Both the position numbers and the translations under genes were made by a program. A stretch of DNA of 10,542 nt from SAR202 cluster bacterium. Lineage in GTDB: Bacteria > Chloroflexota > Dehalococcoidia > Lucifugimonadales > UBA3495. The DNA lies in assembly GCA_009392095.1 (NCBI GenBank), contig VFHF01000142.1:1-10542 (forward strand), read 5' to 3'. The notes below the pieces were generated by a model. The model did no database searches and was not told the DNA's origin. It saw nothing but the letters and a program-made list of their open reading frames with translations. Of the stretch, positions 1-7,506 are shown piece by piece. Each line of letters opens with the position of its first letter. Position 1 is the stretch's first letter.

Positions 1-2
1 TC

Positions 3-1706
3 CTTTCCCAGCCGCTGATCAATTTCTTCGAGCCGGCCTTAGACCAAGTGGTGAACTACAGCGGCCCTTTGATTCTTGCCGGAATAATCGGCCTGGTCAC
101 TGGTATCGTCGTCGTGACTTTCATCAGTTCAATGCGCCTCTACGGCTTCATCGACATCGCCATCGGCGGCGTTTTGCTTGCGGTCGTTGGAGCGGTGCTA
201 TTCAGCAACGTGCTAACCGCATTCATCAGCCGCACCGGCCGCTACGGAGCCAACACGTTGATCATGTTGGGCGCCTTCACAGGGATAATCGTCGTCGCCA
301 ACGTTCTGTCCTTTGAGAACAACAGCCGGATGGACGTAACCGCCACCAACCAGTTCAGCCTGGGCAACCGCACGAAAGACGTGCTCAGTAACCTGAGTGA
401 AGACGTACGGGCCACCGCTTTCTACAAGGATGAAGAGGTTACCGACTCGCCCGAACTGGCCTTGCGGCGCACCAAGGTGCTGAACACTCTTGAGGAATTC
501 GATTCCAGGACCAGCAAATTTACCTACCGCGTCGTCGACCCGGACTTGAAGCCGGAGATCGTCAGCGCATTCTTCGGAGCCAGGCCGACCAGTTTCGTTA
601 CCGAGATCGTGGTGATTGAAGGGATGGACAACGGGCAGTTCGACGTGCTGCAGCCAACCGACGCCAGCTACACCCAACTGGAACAAGACCTGGTCACCAG
701 CACTCTGGTTGCCACGGGCAGCGAAAACAAATTGATCTACTTCCTTTCCGGACACGGAGAACGGAACATAGATAGCTCCGCATCCGATGGCTACCTGGCT
801 GTTCGCTCTGGCCTGGAAGGCGACAACTACCGGGTAGACGTGCTGGAATGGGGTTCATCTGCAGTCGATTTGGAAGTCCCCTTGGACGCCGCCTTGCTGG
901 TGATTGCCAGCCCGACTTCCAGGCTGCCAGAAGCCCATGAGATTGCCCTCGACCAATTCCTTGAGGGCGTCCGGCCCGATGGCACCCAAAGAAGGGAACA
1001 CGGGCGAATGATATTCCTGGCAGAGCCAGACTCGCCGGTATCGTTCAGGAACTTCTTATCCGATTGGGGCTTATCGCTATCCACCGGTTACATCAGAGAC
1101 TTGGCAAGTTCGGTGCCAGGGCTCCCCCAGACATTGAGTCTGCGGAGTTTCAACCCCGAAGCGCCCCTGGAGATAACGCTGCCCAAAGGCGAGCGGCTGC
1201 AAGACGTCTTCATGCCTGGGGCGACCGCCATCGGACTGCTGCAAGACGAACTGCGCTCCGGTATGCCTCTGGCGGCCACCACCTCCAACAGCTACCTGAT
1301 CGAAGAGCCCGACCGTACCGATCCCATCACCGGCGGAGGCGAGGGTTCCGACCAATCCGGTCCTTTCGTTCCCGTGGTCCGGGTGCAGTCCATCGGACAG
1401 GTCGGGGACCAAGCGCCTTCCTCTCAGCCGGACCCGTCGGAAATTTCCGACATCATCATTTTCGGCGATTCCGACTTCCTGTCCAACAGCTCCTATAATC
1501 AGGGCGGCGGGTCCGACCTGTTCCTAAACTCAGCGAACTTCCTGGTCGGGGACTACTCCTTGGTGTCCATCCGACCCAAGACCTTCGCATTCAGGGAATT
1601 TAACTTGGATGCCAACGAATACGATTTCGTCAGGTTCTCGTCCTGGCTGTTCTTGCCAGGTCTCATGGGACTGATGGCCGCTTTTGTTTGGTGGGTACGC
1701 CGATAA
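3..1706 (+). CDS. GldG-like ABC-2 export system membrane/auxiliary subunit (5' partial)
   Basis: Probably a membrane subunit of an ABC-2-type export system of the GldG/ABC_transp_aux class. The first in-frame start candidate is GTG at 48, but codons are open back to base 3, so the gene very likely begins outside the window. Numbered from that GTG, hydrophobic segments lie at about 7-28, 35-58 and 69-88. They are followed by the family-like segment 'MDVTATNQFSLGNRTKDVL' (95-113), which corresponds to the 'D.T....ysLs..T..vL' entry of GldG proteins. A large extracytoplasmic domain follows, with 'LIYFLSGHGERN' near 230, a low-complexity Gly/Asp/Pro stretch near 425-460 and 'IIIFGDSDF' near 470. 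The protein ends in a C-terminal membrane anchor (about 530-549) closed by two arginines. A typical GldG has one N-terminal membrane segment; this one has at least three, so it may be fused to permease-like sequence upstream. The ATPase and main permease would lie to the left. The substrate is unknown. Confidence 0.8.
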   Translation, partial: LSQPLINFFEPALDQVVNYSGPLILAGIIGLVTGIVVVTFISSMRLYGFIDIAIGGVLLAVVGAVLFSNVLTAFISRTGRYGANTLIMLGAFTGIIVVANVLSFENNSRMDVTATNQFSLGNRTKDVLSNLSEDVRATAFYKDEEVTDSPELALRRTKVLNTLEEFDSRTSKFTYRVVDPDLKPEIVSAFFGARPTSFVTEIVVIEGMDNGQFDVLQPTDASYTQLEQDLVTSTLVATGSENKLIYFLSGHGERNIDSSASDGYLAVRSGLEGDNYRVDVLEWGSSAVDLEVPLDAALLVIASPTSRLPEAHEIALDQFLEGVRPDGTQRREHGRMIFLAEPDSPVSFRNFLSDWGLSLSTGYIRDLASSVPGLPQTLSLRSFNPEAPLEITLPKGERLQDVFMPGATAIGLLQDELRSGMPLAATTSNSYLIEEPDRTDPITGGGEGSDQSGPFVPVVRVQSIGQVGDQAPSSQPDPSEISDIIIFGDSDFLSNSSYNQGGGSDLFLNSANFLVGDYSLVSIRPKTFAFREFNLDANEYDFVRFSSWLFLPGLMGLMAAFVWWVRR

Positions 1707-1787
1707 TTCTCAGCAATGAACCCATCTATCCCGTTATGAAACGCGTATATTGAGCAACCAGGCTAACTCTTTCCACAGGTCCAACCT

Positions 1788-2762
1788 ATGAATCTTCGAC
1801 TCTCAATCCTATTGGTGGTGGTTCTCCTGATCTTCGGAGGAACCTTCCTGGTCCTCAGGTTCACCAACTCCTACGAACCCAAGGAGTCCAGGCCTTGGCT
1901 GTACCGGATCGACGAGGGAGACATCGTTGCGGTTGAAATGGTGTATCAGGGCGAAGAGATCGCATATTTCCGGAGCCCTGCCAGCTTCGATTGGTACATC
2001 TCCGGCGGTTCCGATGGCGATCCGGATATCCCGGTGTTCCAACAGCGTTGGGGAGGCACTCCACTACTCCTCAGCGGCCCCAAGGTGACGCGACCGCTTT
2101 CGGATACCATCGAAAACCCAGGGGAGTTCGGACTGGAGCCTCCCGAGACTGCCGTGACGGTCTTTGACCGGTATGGAAACACCATCGAGTTTCACTTAGG
2201 CCTCCCCACCCCGGACAATAACAACCAATACGCCCGTCTCGTTGGCGATGAGGCCTTATTTACCGTCCCGATCGAGTGGGCTCAAGTTGTTAACCGTCTG
2301 GCCTTCGACCCACCTGTGGGCCGCCTGTACAAGATCAACCTTCGGGACGTGTTGCTGGTTCAGTTCTTCCGCGGGGAAGAGACGACCAGGTATGTCATTG
2401 AAGACGGGACAGGAAGGTGGTTCTTGGATGGCGAAACTCCCCAGTTGGTGGACCAAGGCGTGTGGGCCGAAGCCCTCCCGAACTTACTCAGCCCCAGGAT
2501 GGACCAGATATTCGCCCACAATATTGACGACCCAGCCAAATACGGATTCGATGAGCCCGATACTGTAGTGGTAATTCCACGCCTAGGTGGGCTGCAAGCG
2601 ATCGAGTTCCACATCGGAGATCTAACTCCGGACGGGCAATTCCGCTACGTAGACGTGATAGCGGGCAGCTTGGTCAGCGAGGACACTAACCTCTACGGGG
2701 TTTTGGCGTCCCGCATCGATCCAATCATCGCCCTAGCCACCGACCCGGTGCTGGCGGAATAA
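1788..2762 (+). CDS. DUF4340-domain membrane-anchored protein
   Basis: A 324-residue protein with an uncleaved-looking N-terminal hydrophobic anchor (about residues 5-24) followed by an extracytoplasmic region. It consists of two related halves, about 43-170 and 186-315. Each half has a 'D(I/V)(V/L).V....GEE' opening, then a 'NPGEFGLEPPET' or 'DPAKYGFDEPDT' motif (110-121 and 248-259), and then 'IEFH(L/I)G' (133-138 and 272-277). This pattern is characteristic of DUF4340. Genes of this family commonly follow gldG-like genes in ABC export clusters, as here (81-bp gap), so it is probably an accessory part of the same transporter. No catalytic motif is visible. The ATG at 1788 was chosen because it places the hydrophobic anchor at the very N-terminus; only a weak CAGG lies upstream. 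Molecular role unknown. Confidence 0.82.
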   Translation: MNLRLSILLVVVLLIFGGTFLVLRFTNSYEPKESRPWLYRIDEGDIVAVEMVYQGEEIAYFRSPASFDWYISGGSDGDPDIPVFQQRWGGTPLLLSGPKVTRPLSDTIENPGEFGLEPPETAVTVFDRYGNTIEFHLGLPTPDNNNQYARLVGDEALFTVPIEWAQVVNRLAFDPPVGRLYKINLRDVLLVQFFRGEETTRYVIEDGTGRWFLDGETPQLVDQGVWAEALPNLLSPRMDQIFAHNIDDPAKYGFDEPDTVVVIPRLGGLQAIEFHIGDLTPDGQFRYVDVIAGSLVSEDTNLYGVLASRIDPIIALATDPVLAE

Positions 2763-2794
2763 GCGGAAATCCCTGGACCCGGCGGCTGATAAAC

Positions 2795-2800
2795 AGGAGA
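2795..2800 (+). promoter_or_regulatory. Shine-Dalgarno site that fixes the TTG start of the cinA-like gene
   Basis: AGGAGA lies four bases ahead of a TTG codon at 2805, and an in-frame TAA at 2790-2792 blocks any earlier start. The TTG start gives the standard CinA N-terminus 'MKAEIMGIGTELLMGE', whereas the next ATG at 2820 would cut into the first beta strand of the domain. Confidence 0.8.
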
Positions 2801-2804
2801 TAAA

Positions 2805-4037
2805 TTGAAGGCAGAGATCATGGGCATCGGCACTGAATTGCTGATGGGGGAACTGACCGATACCAACTCCTCTTGGATCGCCAGCCGGTTACCGGCGCTA
2901 GGCATAGAGCTCCAATGGGTATCGATCATCGGCGATGACCTTCCTAGGCTCACGGAAGCCTTCAAGCAAGGGATGGAACGCTCCGACATCATCTTCACAA
3001 CCGGCGGACTTGGCCCCACCCAGGACGACCTAACCAGGGAAGCCATAGCCGCGGCCTTCGGCGAGACTCCCATCATTCAACAAGAAGTGGTTGAGGACCT
3101 GGAACGTTACTTCGCCGCCCGCGGCGGCCCTATGCCTCAACACAACATCAAACAGGCCAACCTGATACCCTCGGCCCGGTTCGTGCCCAACCACAACGGC
3201 ACCGCGCCCGGTTGGTGGGCGGAGCGGGAAGGCAAGATAATCATCTGCATGCCCGGCCCGCCCGGCGAGAACCAATCCATGTGGGAAGAACAGGTGGAGC
3301 CCCAACTGGCCGGGTTGATCGAAGACGAAGTGACCATCACCCGCAACATCAAGACCATGGGGATGTCAGAAGGCGCCGTTGATGAGATAGTCTCTGAGTT
3401 TTTCGGTGTCGAAAACCCCTATCTGGGCATCTACTCCAAAGCCGACGGCATCCATCTGCGTGTCATAGCGCGGGCCAAGGATACTACAACGGCGCATAAC
3501 ATGATCGCGCCTGTTGAAAAGGCCATACACGAACGGTTGGGCGAATACGTTTGGGGCTATGATGACGATACCCCAGAGCAGGCTGCCGGGAAGTCCTTAA
3601 TGGAAAAAGGCCTCAGCGTAGCGGTCATGGAGATGTGCACTGGCGGCGCCCTGGCCAACAACATCACCGACAACCCCAACAGCATTAGCTACTTCAAGGG
3701 CGGCAACGTGGCCTATGACGGCGCAGCGTTAAGGTCATGCGGCGTACCTGGCGAGGTGATGGAGAAGCACGGTGTGGTGAGCCAAGAGACGGCCAACGCA
3801 ATGGCCGAGGCTGTACGCCGCCAACTCAATGCCGACGTGGGAATCGCTGTTACCGGAGTGCCGGGGCCTGGTGAATTCGAAGGCAAGCCCTTGGGACTCG
3901 CCTACATCTGCATCTCCAACGGCGAAAAGATCCGCGAAATGGAGATGCGCCTGCCCCCCAGACGGGTGACCATCAAGCGCCGTGTCCCAAACCAAGCTCT
4001 GATCGAACTGCGCCGGTTGGTGGAGGGAACCAGTTAA
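2805..4037 (+). CDS. cinA: CinA family protein (MoCF-like domain plus PncC-like NMN deamidase domain)
   Basis: A 410-residue, full-length CinA homologue. The N-terminal MoaB/MogA-like (COG1058) domain, about residues 3-170, carries 'GTELLMGELTDTN' (9-21), 'TTGGLGPTQDDLT' (65-77) and 'CMPGPPGEN' (148-156). In characterised relatives this domain hydrolyses ADP-ribose or related pyrophosphates. A middle domain leads to the C-terminal CinA/PncC domain (about 255-407), which in the family deamidates nicotinamide mononucleotide in pyridine nucleotide recycling. That domain keeps 'CTGG' (278-281), Tyr304, 'HGVVS' (322-326) and 'AVTGVPGPG' (348-356). However, the normally invariant 'ESCTGG' reads 'EMCTGG', with Met277 in place of the serine, so deamidase activity is doubtful. 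The TTG start is supported by a strong ribosome-binding site. It lies 42 bp after the DUF4340 gene and may be cotranscribed with it; a strong terminator follows. Confidence 0.93.
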   Translation: MKAEIMGIGTELLMGELTDTNSSWIASRLPALGIELQWVSIIGDDLPRLTEAFKQGMERSDIIFTTGGLGPTQDDLTREAIAAAFGETPIIQQEVVEDLERYFAARGGPMPQHNIKQANLIPSARFVPNHNGTAPGWWAEREGKIIICMPGPPGENQSMWEEQVEPQLAGLIEDEVTITRNIKTMGMSEGAVDEIVSEFFGVENPYLGIYSKADGIHLRVIARAKDTTTAHNMIAPVEKAIHERLGEYVWGYDDDTPEQAAGKSLMEKGLSVAVMEMCTGGALANNITDNPNSISYFKGGNVAYDGAALRSCGVPGEVMEKHGVVSQETANAMAEAVRRQLNADVGIAVTGVPGPGEFEGKPLGLAYICISNGEKIREMEMRLPPRRVTIKRRVPNQALIELRRLVEGTS

Positions 4038-4077
4038 AGACTCCGGATTGACGGTGGTCGGCGAAGATCTAGCGCTA

Positions 4078-4116
4078 AAAAAGGGCCGTCTCGATTAAAT
4101 CGAGACGGCCCTTTTT
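4078..4116. terminator. Bidirectional rho-independent terminator between convergent genes
   Basis: A perfect inverted repeat: a 13-bp GC-rich arm (4083-4095 with 4099-4111) extended by five A-T pairs (4078-4082 with 4112-4116), closed by a 3-nt TAA loop. The plus strand ends in TTTTT, and the minus strand ends in a run of at least five T (A tract 4077-4082). It lies 41 bases after the cinA stop and 22 bases beyond the end of the opposing VWA gene, so it should end transcripts from both sides. Confidence 0.93.
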
Positions 4117-4137
4117 AGTGGGTTTGCGAGTGGCTAT

Positions 4138-7100
4138 TTACCTTATCGCAGTGAGTTGCCGGTACAGCATCGGCAGCCGTTCCGGCAGGGACCAGATGTC
4201 GGCCAGGACCTCGTAGCCCATGTCCCCGCACATGCTCTTCAGGTAATCATGACCCGCCTTGTCCACGGTGAGGCAGAACGGAATGATGTCCTTGCGGCGG
4301 GCTTCCACCAGCGCCATGTGCGTGTCGTGGACCGCGTATTCCTTCTCCACGCCCTCACGGCTGTAGCCCCGGTCCTGGGGGCGTCCGTCGCTGATCAAGA
4401 ACATGATCTTGGTCTTGGCGTCCTGATTCTCCAGCTTAGTTATGGCGTGGCGAATCGCCGCACCCATGCGGGTGGCATGCAGCGGGGTGACCTTGTCGAT
4501 CCTCCGCTTCACCTTGTCGCTGAATTCCTCGTTGATGTCTTTTATTACGTAGAACTCCACGTTCTCTCGACCGTAGCCGGAGAAGCCGTAGATCCCGTAG
4601 GTATCACCTATAGACTCTAGGGCATTGATCAGGAGGGTCGTGCCCTCTTTCTCAAGGTCTATGATCCGCTTGTAGTTGCGGCGCACCAGTCCTTCCCGGC
4701 GGCGGCGGAGCCAGACCATGTACTCCACTGGGTCATCCGGGGCGTCACGGTCGTCCACCGTTTGTCGGCCTTCATCGATGGCTTCAGCGGTGGAGGCGCT
4801 CATGTCCAGTAAGAACACCACGGCCACTTCCCGGCGGTTCCGGTTACGGTGCCAGTAGATCTTATCGTCGGGTGAAACGCCCATCTTAAGGTCAACCCAG
4901 GCTTCCAGGGCCGCATTCAGATCGAGATCCTCACCGTCAATCAACCGGTAGGTCTTGCGCATACTTTCGGGCACGATGAGCTCGAACTGCCGGCGGATGT
5001 GGTTGGCTAGGGCAGAGTAAGTCCTAAGGGACTCCTGATAGAAGGTGGCGTCGCCCTCGTCCACCGTCTTTTCCTTGACGATGCACCAGCGGGGTTTGTA
5101 ATCGTTGGCCCTGAAGTCCCACTCGTCATACACGTAGGTTTCGGGTTCCCGGGCCTCCAACTCGCCCCCGCTGTCGTCATCGTGCAGCAGCGGTCCGTAG
5201 CCCTCTCCCGGTTGGGAGTTTGGCGGCGGGGCGCCGGCTTCTTTCATGATGTTTTGGGCAAACATGCTCATGTCGCTGTCCACTTCGCCCTCTTCGGCGT
5301 CCAACTCTAACTCAGGGCTCTCCTGGAGCAACTGCTCCAGCATCTCCTGGGTCATTGGTTGGGCCTCTCCCTGCTCGCCACTATCGGCTTGCAGTTTGGT
5401 CATCAATTGAACCATCTCAGGCTTGAAATCGCCTCGATAGTCCACCGGGTCAGGAGACTCGTACGACTCCCCGTCGCCACCGTCGGAAGACGCGTCCATC
5501 CCAGCCTGCAATTGATCGACCAAGGATTGATAGTCTTCTTCGGAGAAATCACCAGGTTCTTCCAGGTCTTGGTCTTCGAACTGGTCCGGTTCTTCTGGCT
5601 CGTTGGGCACACGGGAGATGACTTCGTAGGCCCTTAACGTGGCCTCGGCCGTGTCTTCCACGTTCGCATCGGCGGTGCGGAGTTGATGGAGGATGCTGGA
5701 GAGCATCTCCGCGGCTTCCTTGTACTCTACGGCCACAGGAAGGTCCTGGAACTGGTCCAAGCTCATGTGGATCAGCAGTTCCACCAGGCCCTGCTGCAGC
5801 GGCATCTCTTCTATCTTGGGCCGGTTTGCCAGCGACTCACCCTGGACCCGTGAAGAGGCAGCCCGTATGCCCGGGTATTCCACTTTTATCCGGAAGTCCA
5901 GGCGGCAGTCTTCCAACACCGTGAAGATGTCAAAACCCAGACGGCCATTCTCAAAGATGTCCAAGAACCGGCCGATGTCGGTGAACGTCCGCATGCTCCC
6001 CATGTCGTTGGGGTCGTCATACATCGGCGTCATTTCCACATCACCCTCGGCGCCCGATGTCAGCAGCCGTGCGGCCATCTCGTAAGCGTCTTTGGAAGCG
6101 GCCCGTTCTTCCGCTTTCCGTGCGATAGCCTTTTGCTCCATCTCGTGTCGGCGGTCTTCAAACTGGGTGGCATCCTTCTCAAATTCGTATTCAAAGCTAC
6201 CAAACTCGAGGTGGGCCACCTGGTGGGTGGAGACAACCTTGAACCAGGCGAAGTTGTCCTGCTTGCTGGGGTAGTGGTCCACCACAGGAGGCAGGAATAT
6301 CTTGGTGCCGTCGGTGGATGCCGAGTCTTCGTCCACCCAACCGATGTTCCGTGAGACTAATTCCTGGGTGTCGAAAATCTCGAGACCCGTGCCGGCCAAG
6401 GCGCGGCAGTACAAACGCAAGATGCCCTTTACCCGATCAAGCTCTAGGCTGGATGACAGGGTCTCCAGCATAGCCTCAGAGGTGTTGGACTCTATCTTGA
6501 AGAAAGCGATCCCGCTTTCCGGGTTCTCTTGGAGCAGATGCGCCCCGTGTTGGAACCAGGTATCCAATTGGCTAACCGTGATGCGGTTAAGGACGTCGTC
6601 GAGGCTTTTCAGGAAGGACGGAACGGCATCCGGTGTGATCACCACCAGAGCGTCGCAGAGGTCCAATATGTAGCCCTGAGAGCCCTGAGGCACCTTGCTC
6701 AGGGCTTGGGTGCCGTCAGACAGGAACTTTGATGTGTTTCGTAGCCCAACCTTGGCCAGGCGTTCGCCCAACTTCAAGAATCTGCCGGTCTGGCTCTCGT
6801 CCACCTGCTGGAGCGCTCGAGGCACCAGTTCCAGGCAGGTCTTGACCTCTCGCCAACTGGTGTCGATGAGGGCGCGGGCCATGGCTAGGAAAGGTTCGCG
6901 TTCACGGCCCATGGCGGGCAAGACATCCCGGCCCAGTACCAAACACTCTCCCGCCACGTCATAGGACTTGTAAGACAACGCCTCGATCAACGAAGCGAAG
7001 ACCTCCACATCCCAGAAAGGGAGGTTCCGGACCAGGTCCGGGCTTACCTCAAAGAACTTAGCAGCAAGGGTGCTCGACTTCCAGGTGCCCTTGTAAAGGC

Positions 7101-7506
7101 TGCGGCCCAGGCCGGCCCAACGCGGGATGTACTGGGGACGCAGATTGGGGACTATGGAAACGCTGGATTTGAAGAAAGACACCGCCAAGGTTGGCGAGTC
7201 TTGGGCCAGGTAGGTGCCGCAGCGGGCCCATTGCATGAATGACGGGAAGGACAAGAACTTGCTGACCTCGGGGCTGACGCGGTAATACTCGATGGCCGAC
7301 TCCCAGGAGCGCACCGTCTGGGTGCCGATGGTCAGGCCCTCTTTGGCCCAAAGACCAATCTCTTCCTCGCCAAAAGATTCCTTCACCGCGTCGTTGGCCT
7401 CTTGATAGGCCTCTAGTACAGCCGGGGGCAGTTTTGCCAGCTCGGACTCAATCTCGGAAATAGGACCACTAGTCAACTTGGCGTTCCTCGCTTTCCAGTC
7501 TGTCAT
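4138..7506 (-). CDS. NorD/CbbO-type VWA protein with N-terminal helical repeats
   Basis: Large VWA protein, 1122 residues from the ATG at 7506, probably the partner of the CbbQ/NorQ-like AAA+ ATPase encoded just upstream. Residues about 49-346 form eight helical repeats of 36-40 residues, with a [W/F/I]..........L-type helix and an 'A..FF..S' helix. A NorD-like core follows with 'HQVAHLEFGSF' (428-438) and 'FTVLEDCRLDFR' (528-539). An acidic linker spans about 632-747. Then comes the family motif 'YDEWDFRANDYKPRWC' (793-808). The C-terminal VWA domain has an intact MIDAS site: D901-x-S903-x-S905, T1012 and D1040 (in 'SDG'). The end 'LPERLPMLYRQLTAIR' is also NorD-like. In CbbO and NorD the MIDAS metal site helps bind or remodel a client enzyme. 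NorD and CbbO proteins are usually about 600-800 residues, so this one is long at the N-terminus. The frame stays open to an ATG at 7575, which would overlap the Nudix gene by 107 bp; a TTG at 7476 behind GAGGAA is another candidate. Client unknown. Confidence 0.9.
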   Translation of the reverse strand: MTDWKARNAKLTSGPISEIESELAKLPPAVLEAYQEANDAVKESFGEEEIGLWAKEGLTIGTQTVRSWESAIEYYRVSPEVSKFLSFPSFMQWARCGTYLAQDSPTLAVSFFKSSVSIVPNLRPQYIPRWAGLGRSLYKGTWKSSTLAAKFFEVSPDLVRNLPFWDVEVFASLIEALSYKSYDVAGECLVLGRDVLPAMGREREPFLAMARALIDTSWREVKTCLELVPRALQQVDESQTGRFLKLGERLAKVGLRNTSKFLSDGTQALSKVPQGSQGYILDLCDALVVITPDAVPSFLKSLDDVLNRITVSQLDTWFQHGAHLLQENPESGIAFFKIESNTSEAMLETLSSSLELDRVKGILRLYCRALAGTGLEIFDTQELVSRNIGWVDEDSASTDGTKIFLPPVVDHYPSKQDNFAWFKVVSTHQVAHLEFGSFEYEFEKDATQFEDRRHEMEQKAIARKAEERAASKDAYEMAARLLTSGAEGDVEMTPMYDDPNDMGSMRTFTDIGRFLDIFENGRLGFDIFTVLEDCRLDFRIKVEYPGIRAASSRVQGESLANRPKIEEMPLQQGLVELLIHMSLDQFQDLPVAVEYKEAAEMLSSILHQLRTADANVEDTAEATLRAYEVISRVPNEPEEPDQFEDQDLEEPGDFSEEDYQSLVDQLQAGMDASSDGGDGESYESPDPVDYRGDFKPEMVQLMTKLQADSGEQGEAQPMTQEMLEQLLQESPELELDAEEGEVDSDMSMFAQNIMKEAGAPPPNSQPGEGYGPLLHDDDSGGELEAREPETYVYDEWDFRANDYKPRWCIVKEKTVDEGDATFYQESLRTYSALANHIRRQFELIVPESMRKTYRLIDGEDLDLNAALEAWVDLKMGVSPDDKIYWHRNRNRREVAVVFLLDMSASTAEAIDEGRQTVDDRDAPDDPVEYMVWLRRRREGLVRRNYKRIIDLEKEGTTLLINALESIGDTYGIYGFSGYGRENVEFYVIKDINEEFSDKVKRRIDKVTPLHATRMGAAIRHAITKLENQDAKTKIMFLISDGRPQDRGYSREGVEKEYAVHDTHMALVEARRKDIIPFCLTVDKAGHDYLKSMCGDMGYEVLADIWSLPERLPMLYRQLTAIR

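Noticed and set aside
1064..1498. Plus-strand open frame of 144 codons inside the GldG-like gene
   Set aside because: Arg/Ala/His-rich out-of-frame reading of a real gene, with no family resemblance.
1746..1751. TATATT as a -10 box ahead of the DUF4340 gene
   Set aside because: No -35-like hexamer lies at the right distance, so a promoter cannot be supported.
5359..6673. Several plus-strand open frames opposite the VWA gene
   Set aside because: Overlapping shadows of the VWA reading frame, with no recognisable domains and biased composition.
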